Assembly: GCA_037200045.1 (NCBI GenBank)
Contig: JBBCHM010000001.1
Span: forward strand, 1,178,001-1,242,000
Length of the DNA stretch: 64,000 nt
Source of the DNA: Rhizomicrobium sp.
GTDB lineage: Bacteria; Pseudomonadota; Alphaproteobacteria; Micropepsales; Micropepsaceae
Direction: 5' to 3'
Part shown: piece after piece, positions 9,232-16,533 of the stretch
Layout of the letters: each line of letters begins with the position of its first letter
How positions within the stretch are numbered: the stretch's first letter is position 1
The notes under the pieces: generated by a model
Seen by the model: only the letters and a program-made list of their open reading frames with translations
Told to the model about the DNA's origin: nothing
The model's database searches: none
Program-made: the position numbers and the translations under genes

Positions 9232-10199
9232 GGCGCGTTGCGCCCTTCGATGGCGAGGCCCCGCGACAGCGCGTCGAGCACCGCCATGCGGATGGCGACG
9301 CCCATCTCGACCTGTTCCTGGATGACGCTGACCTCGATGTCGTCGGCGACGGCGGAGTCGATCTCGACGCCGCGGTTCATCGGCCCCGGATGCATGACCA
9401 GCGCGCCAGGCTTGGCGGCTTTCAGCTTCTCGTGGTCCAGGCCATAGAAGCGGAAATATTCCCGCGTCGAGGGCACGAAGGCGCCCGACATCCGCTCCAG
9501 TTGCAGCCGCAGCATCATCACGATATCGGCGCCGGCAAGGCCCTGGCGCATGTCGTGGAAGATCTCGACGCCGAAGCGGTCGGCGTCACTGGGCAGCAGC
9601 GTGCGGGGCGCGATCAATCGCACCCGCGCGCCCATCTTGAGCAGAAGATGGATGTTGGAGCGCGCCACCCGCGAATGCAGCACGTCGCCGCAGATCGCCA
9701 CGATCAGCCCCTCGAACGCGCCGCGCCGGCGGCGGATCGTCAGCGCATCGAGCAGCGCCTGGGTCGGATGTTCGTGCGAACCGTCGCCCGCGTTCACCAC
9801 GCAGCAATCAAGCTTGCGTGAAAGCAGCTCCGCCGCGCCGGAATCCTGATGCCGCACCACGAGGATGTCGGGCCGCATGGCGTTCAGCGTCGTCGCGGTA
9901 TCGATCAGCGTCTCGCCCTTGGAGACCGACGAGGTCTTGACGCTCATGTTCATGACATCGGCGCCGAGCCTTTTGCCGGCCAGCTCGAACGAGCTCTGGG
10001 TGCGGGTGGAGGATTCGAAGAACAGGTTGATCAGGGTGCGGCCCTTGAGCAGATCCGTCTTCTTCTTGGCGCCGCGATTGAGCGCGGCATAGGTGTCGCC
10101 CAGATCGAGCAGGGCGCCGATCTCGGACACCGAAAGGTGCTCGATGCCAAGCAGATGGCTGGATTTGAGGAGAGGTTCGGCGGCGGCCGGGCTGGTCAT
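9228..10199 (-). CDS. pyrB: Aspartate carbamoyltransferase catalytic subunit
   Basis: This enzyme joins carbamoyl phosphate and aspartate in pyrimidine synthesis. From the ATG at 10199 the protein is 323 residues, the usual size. The carbamoyl-phosphate loop is [20 protein letters not shown], with [37 protein letters not shown] and the C-terminal [12 protein letters not shown] all present. An upstream TTG at 10238 would add 13 residues with no family resemblance. The 3' end overlaps the following dihydroorotase-like gene by four bases, so the two products are made together, as expected for a complex. Confidence 0.95.
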   Translation of the reverse strand: MTSPAAAEPLLKSSHLLGIEHLSVSEIGALLDLGDTYAALNRGAKKKTDLLKGRTLINLFFESSTRTQSSFELAGKRLGADVMNMSVKTSSVSKGETLIDTATTLNAMRPDILVVRHQDSGAAELLSRKLDCCVVNAGDGSHEHPTQALLDALTIRRRRGAFEGLIVAICGDVLHSRVARSNIHLLLKMGARVRLIAPRTLLPSDADRFGVEIFHDMRQGLAGADIVMMLRLQLERMSGAFVPSTREYFRFYGLDHEKLKAAKPGALVMHPGPMNRGVEIDSAVADDIEVSVIQEQVEMGVAIRMAVLDALSRGLAIEGRNAP

Positions 10200-10302
10200 C
10201 AAAGATCGGTGTATAGGGTTGCGGGCGCGAGGGGGCAAGATGGTCGCCGAGATTGTTGTGGAGCGACGGCCGAAATCGGCAAGTGGTCGATTAATCCCAA
10301 GC

Positions 10303-10432
10303 TGTCATGGCCCGCGACTGCGGGCCACCCAGGTGATCTCCGTTCAAATCCCTCCATTTGGGCGAAGAGGCCATTCAAATTTTAGATTGTCGCGCGCTTC
10401 AACTGGGTGGCCCGCAGTCGCGGGCCATGACA
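10303..10432. repeat. Family A paired palindromic repeat, copy 2
   Basis: Inverted ends TGTCATGGCCCGCGACTGCG / CGCAGTCGCGGGCCATGACA flank about 65 bp. Here the left end runs into CCCAGGTGA and the right end into CCCAGTTGA, the opposite orientation to copy 1. The hairpin tip (GACTGC) changed in both ends together, so pairing is kept. Confidence 0.85.
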
Positions 10433-10455
10433 CCGGGTTGGTGCGGGAGCAACTC

Positions 10456-10920
10456 CTAAAGCCGCCGCAACCGTTCCAGCGCCCCTTGCAGGATGTACGC
10501 CGCCGCCATTTTGTCCACCACCTCGCCGCGCCGCCGGCGCGAGGCGTCGGCGTCGAGCAGCGTCCGCGTCACCGCCGCGGTCGACAGCCGCTCGTCCCAC
10601 AGCAGCACCGGCAGCGGCGAGCGGGCCGCGAAATTCCGCGCGAAGGCCCGCGCCGATTGCGCAGCTGGCCCGTCGGTTCCGTCCATGTTGAGCGGCAGCC
10701 CGACCACCAGCCCGCCGGCGCCCTGTTCGGCGGCGATCTTCTCGATCCTGGCGGCATCGGCGGAGAACTTGCCGCGCTTCAGCGTCTCCATCGGCGTCGC
10801 CACGGTGAGCAGCGTGTCCGACAGCGCGATCCCGATGGTCTTCTCGCCGAGGTCGAGCCCGATCAGCCGGGCGCGCGGGGGGAGGGCAGGTCGCAACGCT
10901 TCGATGGCGACGATGGCCAT
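10456..10920 (-). CDS. ruvX: RuvX/YqgF-type RNase H-fold nuclease
   Basis: RuvX (YqgF) is an RNase H-like protein implicated in 16S rRNA 5'-end maturation and in Holliday junction resolution. The protein has 154 residues with the motifs [17 protein letters not shown] (first aspartate of the site), [24 protein letters not shown] and a closing [13 protein letters not shown], all in the expected order. I used the ATG at 10920. A longer frame starts inside a family B repeat and is not family-like. Confidence 0.93.
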   Translation of the reverse strand: MAIVAIEALRPALPPRARLIGLDLGEKTIGIALSDTLLTVATPMETLKRGKFSADAARIEKIAAEQGAGGLVVGLPLNMDGTDGPAAQSARAFARNFAARSPLPVLLWDERLSTAAVTRTLLDADASRRRRGEVVDKMAAAYILQGALERLRRL

Positions 10921-10924
10921 GTTT

Positions 10925-11051
10925 ACCTCTCCCGCTTGCGGGAGAGGTCGGAAATGCGAAGCATTTCCGGGTGAGGGCCTGACCGCCGCGAGCACCCCCT
11001 CACCCGAAATTCGCTGCGCGAATTTCGACCTCTCCCGCAAGCGGGAGAGGT
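10925..11051. repeat. Family B long hairpin repeat
   Basis: Both ends are ACCTCTCCCGCTTGCGGGAG-type palindromes, and inner inverted blocks (CGGAAATGCGAAGCATTTCCG, then GAAATTCGCTGCGCGAATTTC) add further stems. It occupies the gap between the VOC gene and ruvX, ending four bases from the ruvX start. Confidence 0.8.
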
Positions 11052-11068
11052 TGTCGGCGCCGACCCCC

Positions 11069-11461
11069 TCACCGCTGCCCGATCTCGATCCGGTTTCCCG
11101 CCGGATCGCGCACAAAGAACCGCGCCAGCCCCTCGGCCACGCTCTCCTCCTCGATCGCCACGCCGGCCCGCAGTACCGCCGCCTTCGCCGCCGCCAAATC
11201 CTCGGTCAGGAAACAGATATGCCGCTTGCTCTTGGGCCCCGCCGGCGGAGGCCGGCCTTCGAATGACTCCTCCGGATCGACCCCGACATGCATCTGCAGC
11301 GCTCCCACCTGGAACCACGCCCCGCCGCGCGCCTTCAGCGCCGGCGGCTTCTCCAGTTCGGGAAAGGCGAACACCTCGCGATAGAAGGCCAGGCACTGCG
11401 CCTCCAGCGCGCGCGGCACGGCGATCTGGACGTGATCGATCCCGGTGATTCCGAGCGGCAT
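11069..11461 (-). CDS. VOC (glyoxalase/dioxygenase-fold) family protein
   Basis: The 130-residue protein begins [16 protein letters not shown] and shows the two beta-alpha-beta-beta-beta halves of the vicinal oxygen chelate fold. There is a metal-type histidine in [14 protein letters not shown] in the first half, HICFLTEDL at the start of the second, and the common ending [13 protein letters not shown]. Families with this fold include glyoxalases, dioxygenases and fosfomycin-resistance proteins, and the substrate here is unknown. A GTG at 11470, only three bases from an AAGAGG sequence, is an alternative start. Confidence 0.85.
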   Translation of the reverse strand: MPLGITGIDHVQIAVPRALEAQCLAFYREVFAFPELEKPPALKARGGAWFQVGALQMHVGVDPEESFEGRPPPAGPKSKRHICFLTEDLAAAKAAVLRAGVAIEEESVAEGLARFFVRDPAGNRIEIGQR

Positions 11462-11556
11462 GGCCGTCACGCGCCTCTTGCGGCTTCACGATCCTTGCCA
11501 GTCCGCCCCCCGGTTGCTAGCAAGAACCTCGGTTTCTCAAGCCTATAGGCCGCCCC

Positions 11557-11844
11557 ATGACCGTCGGCAAGGACGACGTTCGCAAGATCGCAAAGCTCGC
11601 CCGGCTCGCCCTCGACGAGAGCCGCGTCGCCCCCATGGTCGACGAGCTGAACGGCATTTTCACCTGGGTCGAGCAGCTCAACGAGGTGAATGTCGAGGGC
11701 GTGCCGCCGCTGACCAGCGTGGTCGAGCAGACCCTGAAGATGCGCGACGACGTCGTGACCGACGGCGGCGCCGCCGACGCGCTGATGGCCAATGCGCCCG
11801 AGGGCGTCGATCATTTCTTCGTCGTGCCGAAGGTGGTGGAGTAG
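11557..11844 (+). CDS. gatC: Aspartyl/glutamyl-tRNA amidotransferase subunit C
   Basis: GatC is the small subunit that joins GatA to GatB in the enzyme that converts misacylated Asp-tRNA(Asn)/Glu-tRNA(Gln). Its 95 residues match the family: VRKIAKLARLALDESRV, the ELNGIFTWVEQLNEV helix, GVPPLTSV and LRMRDDVV-like VTDGG, with the closing FFVVPKVVE. It opens the plus-strand gatC-GNAT-gatA-gatB unit. Confidence 0.95.
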   Translation: MTVGKDDVRKIAKLARLALDESRVAPMVDELNGIFTWVEQLNEVNVEGVPPLTSVVEQTLKMRDDVVTDGGAADALMANAPEGVDHFFVVPKVVE

Positions 11845-11847
11845 GCC

Positions 11848-12327
11848 ATGGCCGTCACCATCGCGGTCGAGAGCCCGCTTGCCGACGACATCCGCGCCCT
11901 GATCGCCGCGCTGAACGCGACGCTGCTGGAGCTCACCCCGCCCGAGCACTGCTACCACATGACGGTGGACGAGATGGCGCTGCCGCACACCACCGTCTTC
12001 GTCGCGCGCGAGAACGGCGCCGCCATCGCCTGCGGCGCGCTGCGCCGGCACGGCGGCGGCATCGCCGAGGTCAAGCGGATGTACACCGTCCCCGCCGCCC
12101 AGGGCCGCGGCATCGGCGGCCAGATCCTCGGCCGCATCGAAGACCTCGCGCGCCGCGAAGGCGTCAGCCGCCTGGTGCTCGAAACCGGCGACCGCCATCC
12201 CGCCGCCTGGCGCGTCTATGAGCGCGGCGGTTTCAACCGCTGCGGCGCCGTGCTGGATTATCCGGACAGCAAATGGTCCGTCTTTTACGAGAAGGCGCTC
12301 GCCAACCGCGAGCAGTCCGTCGCATGA
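11848..12327 (+). CDS. GNAT family N-acetyltransferase inside the gat operon
   Basis: This 159-residue protein begins three bases after gatC stops and ends in an ATGA overlap with gatA. It carries the GNAT acetyl-CoA motif A ([20 protein letters not shown], residues about 74-93) and motif B around [14 protein letters not shown]. The target is unknown. The tight packing shows it is translated with the amidotransferase subunits. Whether it acts on them, on tRNA or on an unrelated small molecule cannot be read from the sequence. Confidence 0.88.
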   Translation: MAVTIAVESPLADDIRALIAALNATLLELTPPEHCYHMTVDEMALPHTTVFVARENGAAIACGALRRHGGGIAEVKRMYTVPAAQGRGIGGQILGRIEDLARREGVSRLVLETGDRHPAAWRVYERGGFNRCGAVLDYPDSKWSVFYEKALANREQSVA

Positions 12328-13811
12328 GCAATCTCACCGATTTCACCCTCGCCGAGGCGCGCGACGCCGTTCACGCGCGAAAAGTCTCTTCGAAGGAATT
12401 GACCACCGCCTTCGTCAAGGCGGTCGCCGACGCGCGGCCGCTCAACGCCTTCGTAACCGAGACGCCGGAACGCGCCCTGGAGATGGCCATCGCCTCCGAC
12501 GTGCGCATCGCCCATGGCGACATCCGCCCGCTCGAAGGCCTGCCGCTCGCGATCAAGGACCTGTTCTGCACCAAGGGCGTGCGCACCACGGCGGGCAGCC
12601 GCATCCTCTCCTCCTTCGTGCCGCCCTACGAATCCACCGTGACGCAGAACCTGTGGGATGCCGGCGCGGTGATGCTGGGCAAGACCAATATGGACGAGTT
12701 CGCCATGGGCTCGTCCAACGAGACCAGCCATTTCGGCCCGGTGTTCAATCCCTGGCGCGCCCGCAATTCGAACGCCAACCTCGTCCCTGGCGGCTCGTCG
12801 GGCGGCTCGGCGGCGGCGGTTGCCGCCAATCTCTGCCTCGCCGCCACCGGCACCGACACCGGCGGATCGATCCGCCAGCCCGCCGCCGTCACCGGCACGG
12901 TCGGCATCAAGCCGACCTATGGCCGCTGCTCGCGCTTCGGCATCGTCGCCTTCGCCTCCTCGCTCGACCAGGCCGGCCCGATGACCCGCACCGTCCGCGA
13001 CGCCGCGATCCTGCTGAAGCACATGGCGAGCGTGGACCCCAAGGATTCCACCAGCGTCGACCGCCCGGTTCCGGACTACGAGGCCGGCCTCGAAGCCGGC
13101 GTGAAGGGCCTGCGCGTCGGCATCCCGAAGGAATACCGCATCGCCGGCGCCCCGCCCGAGATCGAGGCGATGTGGACCAGGGGCGCCCAGTGGCTGAAAG
13201 AGCAGGGCGCCGAGATCGTGGAGGTCTCGCTCCCCCACACCAAATACGCGCTCCCCACTTATTATATAGTGGCCCCGGCGGAGGCCTCCTCGAACCTCGC
13301 CCGCTATGACGGGGTGCGCTTCGGCCACCGGGCGGCAGGCGCCCGGGACATCGTGGACCTCTATGAGAAAAGCCGTGCCGAAGGCTTTGGCAAGGAGGTC
13401 CAGCGCCGCATCCTGATCGGCACCCATGTGCTGTCGAGCGGCTATTACGACGCCTATTACGCCCGCGCCCAGAAGCTGCGCACCCTGATCCTGCGCGACT
13501 TCACGCAGGCCTATGAGAAGTGCGACGTGCTGCTGACGCCCGCCACCCCCGGCCCGGCCTTCGGTGTCGGCGAGAAGACCGCCGATCCGGTCGAGATGTA
13601 CCTGAACGACGTCTTCACCGTGACGGTGAACCTCGCCGGCCTTCCCGGCATCGCGGTGCCCGCCGGCCTGACCGCCAACGGCCTGCCGCTCGGCCTTCAG
13701 CTCATCGGCAAGGCGTTCGACGAGGCGACGCTGTTCCGCGCCGCCCGTGCCATCGAACTCGCCTCCGGCTTCGATACCAAACCCGCGCATTGGTGGAGGG
13801 CCGCGGCATGA
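12324..13811 (+). CDS. gatA: Aspartyl/glutamyl-tRNA amidotransferase subunit A
   Basis: GatA is the amidase that releases ammonia from glutamine for the transamidation. The 495-residue protein shows the amidase-signature triad: Lys78 in [12 protein letters not shown], cis-Ser158 in [14 protein letters not shown] and nucleophile Ser182 in [11 protein letters not shown]. The ATG at 12324 overlaps the previous stop (ATGA), and its own stop overlaps the gatB start the same way. Confidence 0.96.
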   Translation: MSNLTDFTLAEARDAVHARKVSSKELTTAFVKAVADARPLNAFVTETPERALEMAIASDVRIAHGDIRPLEGLPLAIKDLFCTKGVRTTAGSRILSSFVPPYESTVTQNLWDAGAVMLGKTNMDEFAMGSSNETSHFGPVFNPWRARNSNANLVPGGSSGGSAAAVAANLCLAATGTDTGGSIRQPAAVTGTVGIKPTYGRCSRFGIVAFASSLDQAGPMTRTVRDAAILLKHMASVDPKDSTSVDRPVPDYEAGLEAGVKGLRVGIPKEYRIAGAPPEIEAMWTRGAQWLKEQGAEIVEVSLPHTKYALPTYYIVAPAEASSNLARYDGVRFGHRAAGARDIVDLYEKSRAEGFGKEVQRRILIGTHVLSSGYYDAYYARAQKLRTLILRDFTQAYEKCDVLLTPATPGPAFGVGEKTADPVEMYLNDVFTVTVNLAGLPGIAVPAGLTANGLPLGLQLIGKAFDEATLFRAARAIELASGFDTKPAHWWRAAA

Positions 13812-15301
13812 GCGCGACGATCCTCAAGGGCACGACCGGCGATTGGGAGATCGTCATCGGCATGGAGGTCCATGCCCAGATCCTCTCGGAGTCCAAGCTG
13901 TTCTCCGGCGCCGCCACCGCGTTCGGCGCCGCGCCCAACAGCCAGGTCTCCTTCATCGACGCCGGCATGCCCGGCATGCTGCCGGTGATCAACAGGAAAT
14001 GCGTCGAGCAGGCGGTGCGCACCGGCCTTGGCCTCAAGGCGCAGATCAATCTCACCAGCGTGTTCGACCGCAAGAACTATTTCTATCCCGACCTGCCGGC
14101 CGGCTATCAGATCAGCCAGTACAAGAGCCCGATCGTCGGCGAGGGCGAGATCCTGCTCGACATGAAGGACGGCGAAACGATCCGCGTCGGCATCGAGCGC
14201 CTCCACATGGAGCAGGACGCCGGCAAGAGCCTGCACGACCAGCATCCCGACCATTCCTATGTCGATCTCAACCGCGCCGGCGTGGCGCTGATGGAGATCG
14301 TGTCCAAGCCGCATATGCGCTCGGGCGAGGAGGCGTCGGCGTTCCTCAGGAAATTGCGCGCCATCGTCCGTTATCTCGGCACCTGCGACGGCAATATGGA
14401 CGAAGGTTCCATGCGCGCCGATGTCAACGTCTCGGTGTGCCGCGTCGGCGGCTATGAAAAGTTCCGCGCCGACGGCAGCTTCAAGCACCTGGGCACGCGC
14501 TGCGAGATCAAGAACGTCAACTCGATGCGCTTCGTGGCGCAGGCGGTGGACTACGAAGCGCGCCGCCAGGTCGATCTGATCGAGGACGGCGGCACCGTCG
14601 TCCAGGAAACCCGCCTCTACGACGCCCGCGAGGGCAAGACGCGCTCCATGCGTTCCAAGGAAGAGGCGCATGATTACAGGTACTTCCCCGATCCCGACCT
14701 CTTGCCGCTGGTGCTGGAGCAGGCCTTCGTCGATGCGATTCAGAAATCGCTGCCGGAACTTCCCGACGAGAAGAAGGCGCGGCTGATCGCGGCCGGTCTT
14801 TCGCCCTACGACGCCTCCGTCCTCGTCGCCGAGAAGGAGAATGTCGACTATTTCGAGGAGATGCTCGCCGCCGGGGCCGAGACCAAGGCCGCCGCCAACT
14901 GGCTCAACAACGAATATTTCGGCCGCCTCAACAAGGCCGGCGCCTCCATCGCCGAAGGTCCGGTGAGCGCCAAGGCCAACGCCGCCATCGTGAAGATGGT
15001 CGCCGCGAGCACGATCAGCGGCAAGATCGCGAAGGATGTTCTCGACATCCTGTGGACCGAAGGCGGCGATCCGGAACAGATCGTCGAGGCGCGAGGCCTG
15101 AAACAGGTCACCGACACGAGCGCGATCGAGAAGGCCGTCGACGCCGTCATCGCCGCCAACCCCGACAAGGTCGAAGAGGTGAAGGCGAAACCGAAGATGG
15201 CGGGGTGGTTCGCCGGTCAGGTGCAGAAGCAGCTCGGCGGCAAGGCGAACCCGCAAGCGGTCAACGCGGTCCTCAAGCAGCGACTCCAACTGCCCGACTA
15301 G
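13808..15301 (+). CDS. gatB: Aspartyl/glutamyl-tRNA amidotransferase subunit B
   Basis: GatB binds the misacylated tRNA and activates the side chain. The protein is 497 residues. The kinase-like cradle shows [13 protein letters not shown], the family signature [20 protein letters not shown] (about 84-103), EQDAGKSLH and the [14 protein letters not shown] stretch. The helical YqeY-like C-terminal tail ends [14 protein letters not shown]. The ATG at 13808 overlaps the gatA stop. Confidence 0.97.
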   Translation: MSATILKGTTGDWEIVIGMEVHAQILSESKLFSGAATAFGAAPNSQVSFIDAGMPGMLPVINRKCVEQAVRTGLGLKAQINLTSVFDRKNYFYPDLPAGYQISQYKSPIVGEGEILLDMKDGETIRVGIERLHMEQDAGKSLHDQHPDHSYVDLNRAGVALMEIVSKPHMRSGEEASAFLRKLRAIVRYLGTCDGNMDEGSMRADVNVSVCRVGGYEKFRADGSFKHLGTRCEIKNVNSMRFVAQAVDYEARRQVDLIEDGGTVVQETRLYDAREGKTRSMRSKEEAHDYRYFPDPDLLPLVLEQAFVDAIQKSLPELPDEKKARLIAAGLSPYDASVLVAEKENVDYFEEMLAAGAETKAAANWLNNEYFGRLNKAGASIAEGPVSAKANAAIVKMVAASTISGKIAKDVLDILWTEGGDPEQIVEARGLKQVTDTSAIEKAVDAVIAANPDKVEEVKAKPKMAGWFAGQVQKQLGGKANPQAVNAVLKQRLQLPD

Positions 15302-15508
15302 AGACGCGATGCGCGGAAATTCGCGCGCGCGCGAATCCGAATCACTTCGAGCTTCGGCGGTGATTCGCACAATTTCGCGAAATCGGGCTTGACGCGCGGA
15401 AAATCGCGGTCCAAATATCCGTGTACGGATCGATCAATTTAAGCCAATGAAACCGGGGGTTTTATGAACTTTGCGTGAATCGCTCGATTCATGCAACACC
15501 CGCACGTA
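15302..15508. other. Intergenic region with palindromes and GANTC cluster
   Basis: No protein-like frame is seen. The stretch holds an 18-bp perfect palindrome (ATTCGCGCGCGCGCGAAT, 15319-15336), a GAATCAC/GTGATTC hairpin (15339-15366) and a TGAATCG-CT-CGATTCA hairpin (15476-15491). Five GANTC sites lie here (15333, 15339, 15362, 15477, 15486) and a sixth just downstream at 15562. Local base composition drops in G+C from about 15400. Confidence 0.6.
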
Positions 15509-15537
15509 TTGCAATTGAAAATGCAACCCACTCATAT
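15509..15537 (+). promoter_or_regulatory. Probable sigma-70 type promoter for the lysine-rich peptide gene
   Basis: TTGCAA (15509-15514) and TCATAT (15532-15537) are separated by exactly 17 bases. Transcription would start near 15544, giving a leader of about 60 bases before the ATG at 15604. Confidence 0.45.
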
Positions 15538-15603
15538 TGCTGACGTTTTGGGGGGTGATGCGAATCATCCGACCTGAACGAAACGTTAGAGGAGTTGCAT
15601 CTC

Positions 15604-15669
15604 ATGCCGAAGGCAAAGAAGAAGAAGGTCGTGAAGAAGAAGGCCAAGAAGGTGAAGAAGAAGAAGTAA
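15604..15669 (+). CDS. 21-residue lysine-rich peptide
   Basis: The frame encodes MPKAKKKK... ending ...KVKKKK and then TAA. Fourteen of 21 residues are lysine, with three Val, two Ala and one Pro. An AGAGGAG Shine-Dalgarno sequence lies nine bases upstream, a promoter-like pair lies further up, and a strong terminator follows at 15798, so it looks like a complete monocistronic unit. The peptide would be extremely basic and could bind nucleic acid, as short Lys-rich histone-H1-like tails do, but that is inference. The alternative is that the RNA itself matters and the frame is incidental. Confidence 0.6.
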   Translation: MPKAKKKKVVKKKAKKVKKKK

Positions 15670-15797
15670 GCGGCGTTGATCAGGTCAACGCTGTCGTTAT
15701 CGGAGCGGACGGTCGACTGACCGTTCCTCCGCCAGCGAGGCAAGGCCGCGGCTCGGATGCCTTGAACATTCGCCGCGGCCCAGCCCGCTCTCCAAGC

Positions 15798-15820
15798 CGC
15801 CCCTCGGGGCGTTTTTTTTT
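15798..15820 (+). terminator. Rho-independent terminator after the lysine-rich peptide gene
   Basis: CGCCCC-TC-GGGGCG hairpin followed directly by nine T residues. It is about 130 bases past the peptide stop codon, which leaves a 3' untranslated region. Confidence 0.85.
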
Positions 15821-15822
15821 AT

Positions 15823-15992
15823 ACCTCTCCCGCGGGAGCGGGGTCCGTAGCAGCCGCGTACGGACGCGGAGCGAAGCGGAGCAGGAGGTCGAACGGCGCG
15901 AAGCGACGTTCGGGTGGGGGCAAGCCGGCCGCAGGACAATTCCCTCACCCGGCTCGCTGCGCTCGCCGACCTCTCCCGCAAGCGGGAGAGGT
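15823..15992. repeat. Family B long hairpin repeat
   Basis: It begins ACCTCTCCCGCGGGAG and ends CTCTCCCGCAAGCGGGAGAG. Inside are GTACGGACGCGGAGCGAAGC and GAACGGCGCGAAGCGACGTTC blocks also seen in the copies at 36123 and 43300. Confidence 0.75.
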
Positions 15993-16028
15993 TATTCCGT
16001 CCGTACACGGACCAAGCCGCCTAGGGAG

Positions 16029-16066
16029 TTAACCGTATATTAAAGTCAGGGTTAATCGCGTTAACC
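16029..16066 (+). promoter_or_regulatory. CtrA-type box plus palindrome upstream of the Sel1 gene
   Basis: TTAACCGTATATTAA (16029-16043) matches TTAA-N7-TTAA exactly, the binding consensus of the alphaproteobacterial cell-cycle regulator CtrA. Seven bases on, GGTTAATCGCGTTAACC (16050-16066) is a perfect palindrome with two more TTAA half-sites spaced by five. The Sel1 gene starts at 16133, about 90 bases downstream, a normal promoter distance. Confidence 0.6.
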
Positions 16067-16132
16067 GTGGCTTAGCTTCTCCTGCGCAACCATCGGGAGC
16101 GCGCGAGGGGCGTCTTCCTCGCAACCGAGGAG

Positions 16133-16417
16133 ATGAAACGTGTCATGGCATGCATAGACGTCGATGCCCTGTCGCAGTTCGAGACCGAAGCCAGAACCGG
16201 CCGGCCGGACGCGATGTACAATCTGGGGCTGGCCTATTCCACCGGGCAGGGGGTCGAGGTCGACTTCATCTCCGCCCACAAATGGTTCAACCTGGCGGCC
16301 CTGAAGGGCAGCGACGAGGCCAAGTCCTGGCGCGCCTCCATCGCCCGCGAGATGAACACCAGCCAGATCGCCGAGGCCCAGCGCCTCGCCCGGGAATGGC
16401 TGTCGGTTTTCCGCTGA
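16133..16417 (+). CDS. Small Sel1-like repeat protein
   Basis: The 94-residue protein has one to one-and-a-half Sel1-like (TPR-related) repeats: PDAMYNLGLAYSTGQGVEVD then FISAHKWFNLAALKGSDEA. Such repeats form helical pairs used for protein-protein contact. There is no signal peptide, so a cytosolic adaptor role is likely. It is monocistronic, with a CtrA-like box about 90 bases upstream and a perfect hairpin just after its stop. The partner is not known. Confidence 0.85.
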   Translation: MKRVMACIDVDALSQFETEARTGRPDAMYNLGLAYSTGQGVEVDFISAHKWFNLAALKGSDEAKSWRASIAREMNTSQIAEAQRLAREWLSVFR

Positions 16418-16448
16418 ACGACCCGGCGCGGCAGCGCCGCATTTGGCA

Positions 16449-16508
16449 CGCGGAGCCGCGGAGAACGCGGAGTTCTTTATGAATCTCCGCGTTCTCCGCG
16501 GCTCCGCG
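16449..16508. repeat. Perfect 24-bp inverted repeat between convergent genes
   Basis: CGCGGAGCCGCGGAGAACGC... (16449-16472) is repeated in perfect complement at 16485-16508 around a 12-base loop TTCTTTATGAAT. The arms contain CGCGGAG as sub-repeats. It lies between the 3' ends of the Sel1 gene and slt. There is no T tract on either side, so a classical terminator is unlikely, though it would still form a very stable RNA stem. Confidence 0.8.
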
Positions 16509-16533
16509 CGAGTCCAATCTTCCCGCGAAGACG

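Noticed and set aside
10199..10238. TTG at 10238 as the pyrB start
   Set aside because: The added 13 residues are Arg/Pro-rich, and the ATG at 10199 gives the normal enzyme length.
16449..16508. 24-bp inverted repeat as a bidirectional terminator
   Set aside because: Neither flank has a T tract. A stable stem alone does not support intrinsic termination.
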